Assembly (NCBI GenBank): GCA_013298265.1
Contig: JAAFHE010000111.1
Location: 1-8,946, forward strand
Direction of reading: 5' to 3'
Length of the DNA: 8,946 bases
Source: Lysobacterales bacterium
Lineage (GTDB): Bacteria; Pseudomonadota; Gammaproteobacteria; Xanthomonadales; Rhodanobacteraceae
Part shown: one piece after another, positions 1-6,026 of the stretch
How the letters are laid out: each line of letters starts with the position of its first letter
How positions within the stretch are numbered: position 1 is the stretch's first letter
Position numbers and translations under genes: made by a program
The notes under the pieces: model-generated
Seen by the model: the letters and a program-made list of their open reading frames with translations, nothing else
Databases searched by the model: none
Told to the model about the DNA's origin: nothing

Positions 1-48
1 GCTCAGCAGCAGCAAGGCCAGCATGCGCACAAGGTGATGAGTCTTCAC
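1..48 (-). CDS. 5' end of an exported protein, fourth gene of the cytochrome operon (partial)
   Basis: Only the first 16 codons are in the window. They start at GTG (positions 48-46) and read MKTHHLVRMLALLLLS. This is a basic N-terminus followed by a leucine/alanine core, the typical beginning of a Sec signal peptide. An AAAGGA ribosome binding site lies 6 bases upstream of the GTG, and the gap to the stop of the lipoprotein gene is only 26 bases, so it is probably co-transcribed with the two cytochromes and the lipoprotein. A later in-frame ATG at codon 9 would leave too short a basic region and lacks an equally good ribosome binding site. The product is probably exported or membrane-anchored like the rest of the operon. 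Its function cannot be read from this fragment. Confidence 0.6.
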   Translation of the reverse strand, partial: MKTHHLVRMLALLLLS

Positions 49-54
49 GGACGA

Positions 55-60
55 TCCTTT
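55..60 (-). promoter_or_regulatory. Ribosome binding site for the partial gene at 1-48
   Basis: AAAGGA on the minus strand lies 6 bases before a GTG codon. It decides the start of the truncated gene, because no ATG start exists at this spacing. It sits within the 26-base gap after the lipoprotein stop codon. Confidence 0.6.
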
Positions 61-74
61 GCAAGAAAGTGACA

Positions 75-764
75 TCATGGGTGTGCCTGGGATAGCGGCC
101 CGGGGTTGTCCGGACCATAGAACGGGTGCACGACGACGCGTTTCATCAGGTCGACGATGGCGTGCGCAACGGGGCGCTCTCCGTCATCGCCGCCCGAGAC
201 GATCACATGGACGCAGCGGGATTGCTTGCCGCAGCCCAGATCGGTGGCTTCGCGAAACGCAAAGCCGCCATAGAAGCGCAGGCCGCGCTGGGCCAGTACC
301 GGCCCTAGACGTGCGTGCTCACGCGCAAGCGCGAAAGCCAGCTCCATCTCGGTGTCGGTGAAATTCAGGGTCTGCTCGGGCAGGTCGCGCTGGCTGTGCG
401 GCTGGCCGTCGCGGGTATACACGCGCTCGACGCCGACGCCACGGGTGTAGTCCCAGGCATATTCGACGGTGACCGGCAGGTTCGCGTCGTTTTCGTAGAA
501 CACGTCGTCATAGCGGCGGACCACGACGATCGCCGGTAGCTGGATCTCGCGCGACGCGCGCGAGTTGCTTAGCTGTGGACCGGCCACGCCGGCCGTTCCT
601 GCAAGAGTGCCGAGCGCACCGGGGCCGGTCGCGGCAGGCTCTTGCTGGCCGGCAGCAGCGGTCGGTGTGACGGTATCGCGCCGCGGCGCGGCGGCGCAGG
701 CAGCGAGCAGGCCGGCAGCGAACAGCAGCGCGGCGAAACGCAGGCAACGGAACGAACGATGCAT
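75..764 (-). CDS. Outer-membrane-type lipoprotein of unknown function, co-operonic with multihaem cytochromes
   Basis: The protein has 229 residues. Residues 1-22 are a lipoprotein signal peptide with a lipobox LAAC, so Cys23 is the predicted lipidated residue. Alanine at +2 predicts sorting to the outer membrane rather than retention in the inner one. Residues 24-65 are a low-complexity Ala/Gly/Pro linker, followed by a probable globular domain (about 66-229). Cys178 and Cys184 (DLGCGKQSRC) could form a disulfide. There is no CXXCH motif, so it binds no covalent haem. The ATG at 764 overlaps the TGA of the upstream cytochrome gene by one base (TGATG), which suggests translational coupling. 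A TTG one codon earlier is a less likely start. I do not recognise the family. From context it may anchor or orient the cytochromes at the outer membrane; this is inference. Confidence 0.85.
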   Translation of the reverse strand: MHRSFRCLRFAALLFAAGLLAACAAAPRRDTVTPTAAAGQQEPAATGPGALGTLAGTAGVAGPQLSNSRASREIQLPAIVVVRRYDDVFYENDANLPVTVEYAWDYTRGVGVERVYTRDGQPHSQRDLPEQTLNFTDTEMELAFALAREHARLGPVLAQRGLRFYGGFAFREATDLGCGKQSRCVHVIVSGGDDGERPVAHAIVDLMKRVVVHPFYGPDNPGPLSQAHP

Positions 765-2638
765 CAACGGGTCCCCGTACTCGCCGCGGCACTGCGCATG
801 TCCTCGGGCGGCGATTTGCCGAGGGCGGGATCATTCCAGAGCTGATACAGGTACTCGCCCCGACTCAGGCCCTGCGGACCGACATCGAACGGCCGCTCCG
901 GATTGCTGGAACACAACAGGTTCTCCGCCGGAATGCTGCCCGCGACGGCCTCGCGCTGCAGGAACTCGATGTAATCGCGGCTTGCTATCTGGAACTTCAG
1001 CGTCGCCGTGACCGTAACCGGCAGCGCGGTTCCCGCCGGCACCGGGATGGTGTAGGTCGCCACGTCGTAGTTGACCAACCGGTCCGAACCGGGCGACGGC
1101 GCCGGATAGGTCAGGCCAACCGGCCGCAATGCAGGATCGGTGCCACCGCGGAAGCCCAGCGGCGGAATGCGGTTGTCCTTGGCGATGCAGTTGTTCAGTA
1201 CGAAATGGAACTGCTTGCGGCCCAGCGCATCGGTCACCTTGCAGCTACTGCTGGTGCTGTCCCAGATGCCCTGCAGCACTTCGTAGACGCGCGCCTGGGC
1301 ATCTTCGGTCAGGCTCGCCGTCGCCGCGTCATAGGCCCCGCTCTGGAACACGATCTGGTTGGCCGCGTCGCGTGCGACCACGTTGAGCCACATGCGCCGT
1401 CCTTCGGCATAGCCGGTCGGCAGCTTGTGGCCGCTGAGATTGGTCACCTTGACCTTGGCGACGAGGTTGGCCTGGCCTGCGGCAAACGGATCGAGAGTCA
1501 CGGCAACCAGCGCACTGCGGTCCATCAGCATTTCGCGTGCCCAGGCAATCGTGCGGTCGAAGGCGTCTTCGCGATCAAGCTGATCGGGCGCGCCGTATTT
1601 GGCCTTGAGCAGTTTCGGCACCCAGGTATTCGCACCGACGAACTCGTGCACCGGCAGGTTGCCCTGACGCGAACCAGCCGGATTGTTGACGCAAGCGCGG
1701 GCATCGGGCGAGGTGGAGCTGCGCATATGGCAGTCCTGGCAGGTCTCGCCACGGGCCAGCGCCGGCTGGAACGCGAACGCATCACCGAGGCGGTCGCGGA
1801 AGATGACGTCGGCGAAATCGCTCTTGAGCCATTCGCTGTAGGTGCGCTCGACCGGAAAGGTCAGTCCGGTGTTGGTGCCGTCGTTGAGGATCAGCGTCTT
1901 GAGCGGGCCGGCGCTGGTCTCCGGCGCATCCACGTTGTGGCAGCTGCCGCAGATCTCCGCGGTAGCGTGGAACGGCGAAGCGACCCAGCCGTGCGGCGGC
2001 TCCAGCGGATCGCCGGCGGCGTAACGGTAAGGACCGCGCCGGCAGGGGCCGCCGTAGACGCTGCCGTCGGCATTGGTGCACTGGGTCGCATCGTCCAGCC
2101 ACAGCCGCGCGCTGCCGATCGCGGTGCTCTGTCCGGCCGGACCATTCGGCATCATGCGATGGCAATACTGGCAGTTGAGACCGCCGTAGTCGTTGCCCTT
2201 GAAGTCCGGCTGCGCGTAGTTGCCCTGCAGCAGACAGCCGTTCTCGCCGTTGACGGTCTGTCCGGGGGTCGCCGTCTTGGACACACGCCCTTCGAACCAG
2301 GCCGTCGGCGCATGGCAACGCAGGCAATAGTCGCCGATGCCCGGAATGTCGCGATTGGCCACGTCGAGCGCCGCCCAGAACAGTGGATCGCGTCCGGCAT
2401 TGGCCATCATCGAGCCGGACCAGGTGTTGTACGGCAGCAGCGGCCCGTCCCCAGGCGAAAAGCCGCGATGACAGCCTTCGCAGGCGTCGGCCGGCTGGAT
2501 GTTCCAGGCCAGCCCGGGCTGGGTGCCATGCGGTGTGTAGTCGAGCGCAACCACCGGCCCGGCGCCGAGCACAGCCAGACCCAGCGCGCACGCGCTCAGT
2601 ACGATTTCCCACACCTTCCTGTAACTGTTCTTCGCCAC
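764..2638 (-). CDS. Pentahaem c-type cytochrome, second of a tandem pair
   Basis: The protein has 624 residues. A signal peptide covers about 1-31 (probable cleavage VVA|LDY), so the mature protein is periplasmic or beyond. Five CXXCH haem-attachment motifs start at Cys53 (CEGCH), Cys105 (CLRCH), Cys156 (CQYCH), Cys230 (CGSCH) and Cys300 (CQDCH). The haem-free C-terminal half (about 370-624) carries GHKLPTGYAEGRRMWLNV near 403-420 and IAKDNRIPPLGF near 485-496, which I recall from uncharacterised multihaem cytochromes of environmental proteobacteria. The role should be electron transfer; donor and acceptor cannot be named. The start is GTG with a G-rich stretch upstream, a weak ribosome binding site. 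It is a clear paralog of the gene at 2734-4635, 95 bases upstream, and its stop overlaps the lipoprotein start. Confidence 0.93.
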   Translation of the reverse strand: MAKNSYRKVWEIVLSACALGLAVLGAGPVVALDYTPHGTQPGLAWNIQPADACEGCHRGFSPGDGPLLPYNTWSGSMMANAGRDPLFWAALDVANRDIPGIGDYCLRCHAPTAWFEGRVSKTATPGQTVNGENGCLLQGNYAQPDFKGNDYGGLNCQYCHRMMPNGPAGQSTAIGSARLWLDDATQCTNADGSVYGGPCRRGPYRYAAGDPLEPPHGWVASPFHATAEICGSCHNVDAPETSAGPLKTLILNDGTNTGLTFPVERTYSEWLKSDFADVIFRDRLGDAFAFQPALARGETCQDCHMRSSTSPDARACVNNPAGSRQGNLPVHEFVGANTWVPKLLKAKYGAPDQLDREDAFDRTIAWAREMLMDRSALVAVTLDPFAAGQANLVAKVKVTNLSGHKLPTGYAEGRRMWLNVVARDAANQIVFQSGAYDAATASLTEDAQARVYEVLQGIWDSTSSSCKVTDALGRKQFHFVLNNCIAKDNRIPPLGFRGGTDPALRPVGLTYPAPSPGSDRLVNYDVATYTIPVPAGTALPVTVTATLKFQIASRDYIEFLQREAVAGSIPAENLLCSSNPERPFDVGPQGLSRGEYLYQLWNDPALGKSPPEDMRSAAASTGTR

Positions 2639-2676
2639 GCAGCCCCCAGCAACCAGCGCGGTCCCTCACCGTGTGG

Positions 2677-2697
2677 GAAAGCGCTTCCTGCGCTTTC
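2677..2697 (-). repeat. Perfect 8-bp stem-loop between the two cytochrome genes
   Basis: GAAAGCGC (2677-2684) and GCGCTTTC (2690-2697) are perfect inverted copies around a 5-base loop. It lies 38 bases or more upstream of the GTG of the second cytochrome and 36 bases after the first one's stop. It has no following T-run on the minus strand, so a simple intrinsic terminator is unlikely. A role in mRNA processing or stability, or as a protein-binding site, is possible. Confidence 0.5.
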
Positions 2698-2710
2698 ACC
2701 GATATACAGA

Positions 2711-2728
2711 CGGCCCGTGTCCGGGCCG
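2711..2728 (-). repeat. GC-rich 7-bp stem-loop just after the first cytochrome gene
   Basis: CGGCCCG (2711-2717) and CGGGCCG (2722-2728) form a perfect stem with a 4-base loop, starting 5 bases after the TGA of the upstream cytochrome. On the minus strand the sequence after it is TCTGTATATC, a poor U-tract. It may act as a partial terminator or 3' mRNA stabiliser that sets the ratio of the two cytochromes. The stem is seen; the role is inferred. Confidence 0.5.
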
Positions 2729-2733
2729 CTACG

Positions 2734-4635
2734 TCAATTGCCCGCCAGCACCGTCGACGTGGCCGCGGTTTCCGGCGGCGACTTGCCGTACGTCGGGTCA
2801 GACCAGAGCGAGAACAGGAACTCGCCGCGCGACTGCGACTGCGGCCCCACGGTGAACGGTCGCCCTGGGCCACCGGCGCACAGCGAGTTCTCGGCCGGAA
2901 TCACCGGTGCCGTGATCGCCTCGTCGCGCAGGAACTCGATGTAGTCCTTGCTTGCGATCTGATGGCGCAGGTTGGCCTCGATACGGACCGGCAGCGGCGT
3001 ACCGGCTGGCAGCACGAAGCTGTAGACCGTGTCGTCATAGTTGACCAGCGTGCCTGAGCCCGGCGCCGTTTCCGGGTAGGTGTAGTTCACCGGCCTCACC
3101 TCGTCGCCATTGGGATCGGCCGTCGTGCGCGGGCGCAGGCCCAGCGGCGGGATACGGTTGTCCTTGGCGATGCAGTTGTTCAGCACGAAATGGAACTGCT
3201 TCCGCCCGCCGACTTCGGTGCGGCAAGTGCCGGGCAGCGTCGGATCCCAGATGCCCTGCAGCACTTCGTAGATCTTGATCTGGCCATCCTGGGTCAGCAC
3301 GCCGGTGGCCGCGTCGAACGCGCCGCTTTCACTGAGCAGCGCGTTGCTCGCGCTGAACAGCTTCACGTTGAGCCACATACGGCGGCCTTCCGAATAACCC
3401 GTTGGCAGCTTGTGGCCGCTGAGGTTGGTCGTGCGCACGCGAACGCTGACCGAACCCGGCGTGCCGGGACCCGGCGCGCTGTACGCGGTGACCGTGGTCG
3501 ACATCGCGGCGCTGGACTGCAGCATCGCGCGCGCCCAGGCGATGGTGCGGTCGAAATCAGCCGGGCGGTTGAAGCCGCCCGCGCCGCCGTAGAGGGACTT
3601 GATGATGGCCGGTACCCAGGTATTGGCGCCGACAAAGGTATGTACCGGCAGATTGCCCGTGCGCGAGCCTTCCTCGTTCAAGGTACAGGCCTGGGCCAGT
3701 GGATCATTCGATGAAGGCATGTGGCAGCCCTGACACTGCTGTGCCTTGGCCAGCGCCGGCTGGCCCGGCGCCGTAGCCTGCAGGCCGTCGCGGAAGATCA
3801 GGTCGGCGAACAGGCTGCGCTTCCATTCGCTGTAGGTGCGCTCGATCGGGAACGGGCGCGTCGTCGCGGTACCGTTCTCCAGGATCAGGGTCTTGAGCGG
3901 CCCCTGGTCGGTATCGGGCGTCGACACGTCGTGGCAGGTACCGCAGATGTCCGAACTCGAATGCAGCGGCGACTGCACCCAGCTATGCGGCGGTTCGCGC
4001 ACGTCGTTGACGTAGGCGTAAGGTCCGCGCCGGCAGGGGCCGCCGTATTCGCCTCCACCGGGAGTGAAGCAGGTCGCGGCGTCGTCGACCCAGGCGTTCG
4101 CGTTGCCGATCTCGAACGGCTGGCCCTGCGGGCCGGCCGGCATCAGGCGATGGCAGTAGTGACAGGAAATGCCGCCGTAGTCGTTGCTGAAGCTGTCGTC
4201 GTCGTTGTAGTCGCCGGTCAGCTGGCAGCCCGAGGCGCCGTTGGCGGGCTGGTTCGTGCCATCGCCCTTCTTGACGACACGTCCGCCGAGCCAGCCGGTC
4301 GGCGTATGGCAGCGCAGGCAGAAGTCGCCGGCGCCGGGATAGTCCTTGTTTGCCACGTCGAGCGCCGCCCAGAACAGCGGGTCGCGCGTAGCGTTGGCCA
4401 TCATCGAGCCGGTCCAGGTGCTGTGCGGCAGGAACTGGTTCTGCGGCGACGAAAAGCCGCGATGGCAACCGGTGCAGTCACTGGCCGGTTCGATGGCCGA
4501 CTGCAGCGGAGGCTGCGTGCCGTGCGGAGTCAGGTCGATGGCCCGGCCGAGCGGGCTCGTCAAGGTAGCGGCGACGGCCACAGCCAGCACAACGGCTGCC
4601 CGCAGAGCCCGCAGAGCATCACGCAACCACACCAT
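2734..4635 (-). CDS. Pentahaem c-type cytochrome, first of a tandem pair
   Basis: The protein has 633 residues from the ATG at 4635. A basic N-terminus and long Ala/Val core form a signal peptide (about 1-32, cleavage near GRA|ID). Five CXXCH motifs start at Cys54 (CTGCH), Cys106 (CLRCH), Cys158 (CHYCH), Cys231 (CGTCH) and Cys301 (CQGCH). The C-terminal half repeats the GHKLPTGYSEGRRMWLNV (about 407-424) and IAKDNRIPPLGL signatures of its paralog downstream; by eye more than half of the aligned residues are identical. An in-frame ATG at 4677 would add 14 residues before the basic region, but it has no ribosome binding site and lies at the predicted transcription start. The 4635 ATG follows a G-rich GGGGGTG. 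It is probably a periplasmic or outer-membrane electron carrier, first gene of the operon. Redox partners are unknown. Confidence 0.92.
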   Translation of the reverse strand: MVWLRDALRALRAAVVLAVAVAATLTSPLGRAIDLTPHGTQPPLQSAIEPASDCTGCHRGFSSPQNQFLPHSTWTGSMMANATRDPLFWAALDVANKDYPGAGDFCLRCHTPTGWLGGRVVKKGDGTNQPANGASGCQLTGDYNDDDSFSNDYGGISCHYCHRLMPAGPQGQPFEIGNANAWVDDAATCFTPGGGEYGGPCRRGPYAYVNDVREPPHSWVQSPLHSSSDICGTCHDVSTPDTDQGPLKTLILENGTATTRPFPIERTYSEWKRSLFADLIFRDGLQATAPGQPALAKAQQCQGCHMPSSNDPLAQACTLNEEGSRTGNLPVHTFVGANTWVPAIIKSLYGGAGGFNRPADFDRTIAWARAMLQSSAAMSTTVTAYSAPGPGTPGSVSVRVRTTNLSGHKLPTGYSEGRRMWLNVKLFSASNALLSESGAFDAATGVLTQDGQIKIYEVLQGIWDPTLPGTCRTEVGGRKQFHFVLNNCIAKDNRIPPLGLRPRTTADPNGDEVRPVNYTYPETAPGSGTLVNYDDTVYSFVLPAGTPLPVRIEANLRHQIASKDYIEFLRDEAITAPVIPAENSLCAGGPGRPFTVGPQSQSRGEFLFSLWSDPTYGKSPPETAATSTVLAGN

Positions 4636-4692
4636 CCGCACACCCCCGAAATTCTGAATGCACCCTGGACTTCGCATTCAGCCGAGGAAAGT

Positions 4693-4708
4693 AGCACAGC
4701 TTGTGCCA
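4693..4708 (-). promoter_or_regulatory. Candidate sigma-54 (-24/-12) promoter of the cytochrome operon
   Basis: The minus strand reads TGGCACAAGCTGTGCT. The known sigma-54 consensus is TGGCACG-N4-TTGC(A/T). The whole -24 block TGGCAC is present, the GG and GC dinucleotides are exactly 10 bases apart, and the -12 block is GTGCT, one mismatch from TTGCT. Transcription would start near 4682, giving a leader of about 46 bases before the ATG at 4635. The same bases contain a small inverted repeat (GCACA-AGC-TGTGC), so an operator is an alternative reading. No activator gene is in the window. Confidence 0.45.
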
Positions 4709-4828
4709 GCCCGGCGTAAAGGTTAACGAAAGTCACAACTGCTGCAGCACAGCATCGAAGGGCTAGCGGCATCGGCAGAAGACGGAGAACAGATCGGACG
4801 CCGGCTGGAAATCGGCCACCAGGTGGGA

Positions 4829-4906
4829 GGAGTGAGAAACGAGCAAGGACGGAAGGACGGCGCTTCTCGCTCGTCTCTCGCTTCTCCTTGCTCATTTCTC
4901 GCTTCC
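4829..4906. repeat. Imperfect inverted repeat, purine-rich on the minus strand
   Basis: The core arms 4834-4849 and 4885-4900 match at 15 of 16 positions, and the one exception can form a G-U pair in a minus-strand transcript. The match continues loosely to 4829 and 4906. The 35-base loop holds further copies of the same GAGAAGCGAGA-type purine motif. This could be a dispersed intergenic repeat or a terminator-like structure. It lies between the small secreted protein gene and the cytochrome promoter candidate. Confidence 0.5.
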
Positions 4907-5016
4907 GGCCCGAGCAGACCGTTGAGAGACCGCCGGCTTGGGCAATCCGGAACGGCTCGCCCGAGAGTCGATCTGCCGCGCACGCTCCTGGCTCAGTCAG
5001 CGTCGCATGCGACATA

Positions 5017-5048
5017 TCCCCGTGCCTGAAACGCCACAGGCACGGGGA
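5017..5048 (-). terminator. 12-bp perfect stem-loop downstream of the small secreted protein gene
   Basis: TCCCCGTGCCTG (5017-5028) and CAGGCACGGGGA (5037-5048) pair perfectly around an 8-base loop, 42 bases after the stop codon of the gene at 5091-5660. The position suggests transcription termination or 3' end protection. On the minus strand it is followed by TATGTCGCATG rather than a T-run, so it is not a canonical intrinsic terminator. Confidence 0.45.
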
Positions 5049-5052
5049 CGCT

Positions 5053-5064
5053 ATTTCGCGAAAT
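5053..5064. repeat. 12-bp perfect palindrome
   Basis: ATTTCGCGAAAT reads the same on both strands. It sits 26 bases after the stop codon of the gene at 5091-5660 and 4 bases from the 12-bp stem-loop. It could be a binding site for a dimeric regulator or part of the 3' structure; no function can be assigned. Confidence 0.4.
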
Positions 5065-5090
5065 TCAACAACCTGCTTCGGAGAATCGCT

Positions 5091-5660
5091 TCAAAGAATA
5101 TTGATGCGCGTGGACAGCGTGTTCATCGGCGCATTGATCGAGGTGTTCTGGTAGCGGAACAGGCCGTTCTGATAGCCGTTGAGGTTGTAGTAGCGCAGGA
5201 AGCCGACGATGGTGGCACCCGGCGAGCAGGGCCAGTCGTATCTGGTTCCGACGATGCAAACCGGTGTGGTCTGGTAGTTCGCCGAGTTGGGCAGCACCGT
5301 GCCGGACATCCAGGCGATGGGATTGCTGCCGTAGCCGATCTCCAGCACGGCCGCACTCATCTGCGCGCCGCCGTGATTGCAGGTCGTGGCAAGCTGGCCG
5401 ACGCTAGTCATGTATTCCCAGTTGCAGTTGGTGGAGCCCACGGCAAAGACGAACATGCGGGTGAGCGGCGGTGCGGGTGCGAGCGGCACGGCCAGCGACT
5501 TCTCGGCGGATTCCGCGGCCAGTGCGCCTTGGCTGAACACATCCCCGAGCGTGGCGAAGGCCGGCAGCTCCCGCGAAACCGATTCCGTAGGATTCTGTGC
5601 CTGGGCCGGGCCAGCGAGAAGAATACAGAGCAGGGACGCGTACAGGGCGTTGATCTTCAT
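5091..5660 (-). CDS. Small secreted four-cysteine protein, DUF4879/YolA-like
   Basis: The protein has 189 residues. Residues 1-21 are a clear signal peptide (cleavage AQA|QNP). The mature part has four cysteines (79, 94, 135, 145), enough for two disulfides. The stretch from about 63 to 175 contains APPLTRMFVFAVGSTNCNWE, CNHGG and GYGSNPIAWMSG, and ends with GFLRYYNLNG and FRYQNTSIN. From memory this pattern resembles the DUF4879 group, which includes secreted YolA of Bacillus subtilis; no biochemical function is known to me. The start at 5660 is fixed by AAGGAG 7 bases upstream and by the signal peptide; the frame is open to 5759 but the extra residues make no sense. It appears to be a single-gene unit with its own AT-rich promoter region and leader hairpin. 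The family call is tentative; that it is a secreted protein is firm. Confidence 0.85.
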   Translation of the reverse strand: MKINALYASLLCILLAGPAQAQNPTESVSRELPAFATLGDVFSQGALAAESAEKSLAVPLAPAPPLTRMFVFAVGSTNCNWEYMTSVGQLATTCNHGGAQMSAAVLEIGYGSNPIAWMSGTVLPNSANYQTTPVCIVGTRYDWPCSPGATIVGFLRYYNLNGYQNGLFRYQNTSINAPMNTLSTRINIL

Positions 5661-5667
5661 GGAAATT

Positions 5668-5673
5668 CTCCTT
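5668..5673 (-). promoter_or_regulatory. Ribosome binding site of the small secreted protein gene
   Basis: AAGGAG, a near-perfect Shine-Dalgarno sequence, lies 7 bases before the ATG at 5660. It rules out the upstream in-frame start at 5759. Confidence 0.85.
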
Positions 5674-5704
5674 GAGTTGTAGTTTCCGAATAAGTAGGTC
5701 GCGA

Positions 5705-5730
5705 CAATTGCGGGCTTCCGCCCGCAATTG
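5705..5730 (-). promoter_or_regulatory. 11-bp perfect leader hairpin upstream of the small secreted protein gene
   Basis: CAATTGCGGGC (5705-5715) and GCCCGCAATTG (5720-5730) form a perfect 11-bp stem with a 4-base loop, ending 44 bases before the start codon and 31 bases before the ribosome binding site. It separates that site from the AT-rich block that probably holds the promoter, so it likely lies in the 5' leader. It may stabilise the mRNA, act as an attenuator or be an operator. There is no U-tract on the minus-strand side, which argues against simple termination. Confidence 0.5.
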
Positions 5731-5815
5731 GATCCAAAGATACACATACATTGTTGCAAAAATTAATACTTTAGAAAATTTTTTCTTGCTTTTTGTCTTA
5801 TTTCGAAGGAGACGC
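5731..5815 (-). promoter_or_regulatory. AT-rich block, probable promoter region of the small secreted protein gene
   Basis: This stretch is strikingly AT-rich against the GC-rich background, with A- and T-runs such as the minus-strand AAAAAATTTT near 5776-5785 that resemble UP-element tracts. It lies directly upstream of the leader hairpin. I do not see one -35/-10 pair with good spacing that stands out, so the exact promoter is left open. Confidence 0.4.
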
Positions 5816-5963
5816 ATAGCACAGGTTGCAATCCATTCCATTGCGCACTGAATGACGGGTCTGGCGGCGCTGCCTGCGCACGGCACATTCCGGCAGCGGC
5901 GGCCAGTGACAGCGCCATGTTCTTTGCCGTGGCCAGTGCGATTTTTCCGTGGCTGCCGGGCAT
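5763..5963 (-). pseudogene. Possible 5' remnant of a secreted protein gene
   Basis: A 66-residue frame starts at the ATG at 5963. Its first part, including NMALSLAAAAGMCRAQA followed by APPDPSFSAQWNG, looks like a signal peptide with an AQA|APP cleavage site and the start of a mature exported protein. Codons over the first 35 or so residues mostly end in G or C like real genes of this genome. After that the frame runs into the AT-rich block and ends in lysine- and asparagine-rich residues (RQKARKNFLKY) that look non-coding. The ribosome binding site is weak. The simplest reading is a truncated gene start left by a rearrangement. A genuine small secreted peptide, or chance, are alternatives. 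A longer GTG start at 5999 is possible. Confidence 0.3.
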
Positions 5964-6026
5964 GGCGTTCGCGCCCGCCCGCGCGGCTGATGCGGGCACA
6001 CCAAGACGCCCTACTCAATGCCTGGT

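Larger units (their letters stand above)
4636..5090. other. Intergenic region upstream of the cytochrome operon
   Basis: These 455 bases separate the small secreted protein gene from the cytochrome operon. I see no convincing gene: reading frames here are short, lack family resemblance and follow from GC-rich composition. The region holds a -24/-12-type promoter candidate (4693-4708), an imperfect long inverted repeat (4829-4906), a 12-bp stem-loop (5017-5048) and a 12-bp palindrome (5053-5064), each listed separately. Confidence 0.6.

Noticed and set aside
1205..2944. Plus-strand open frame of 579 codons opposite the second cytochrome gene
   Set aside because: It is antisense to a five-haem cytochrome with unmistakable CXXCH spacing. 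Its composition is typical of the complementary strand of GC-rich coding DNA, and it has no signal, domain or ribosome binding site that I can see.
4636..4677. Upstream ATG at 4677 for the first cytochrome
   Set aside because: No ribosome binding site, 14 extra residues in front of the basic region of the signal peptide, and almost no leader if the promoter candidate at 4693-4708 is used.
3721..4719. Plus-strand open frame of 332 codons opposite the first cytochrome gene
   Set aside because: It mirrors the codons of the cytochrome on the other strand and runs through the promoter region; no recognisable protein features.
4938..5675. Plus-strand open frame of 245 codons opposite the small secreted protein
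   Set aside because: The minus-strand gene has a signal peptide, a strong ribosome binding site and conserved-looking motifs; this frame has none of these.
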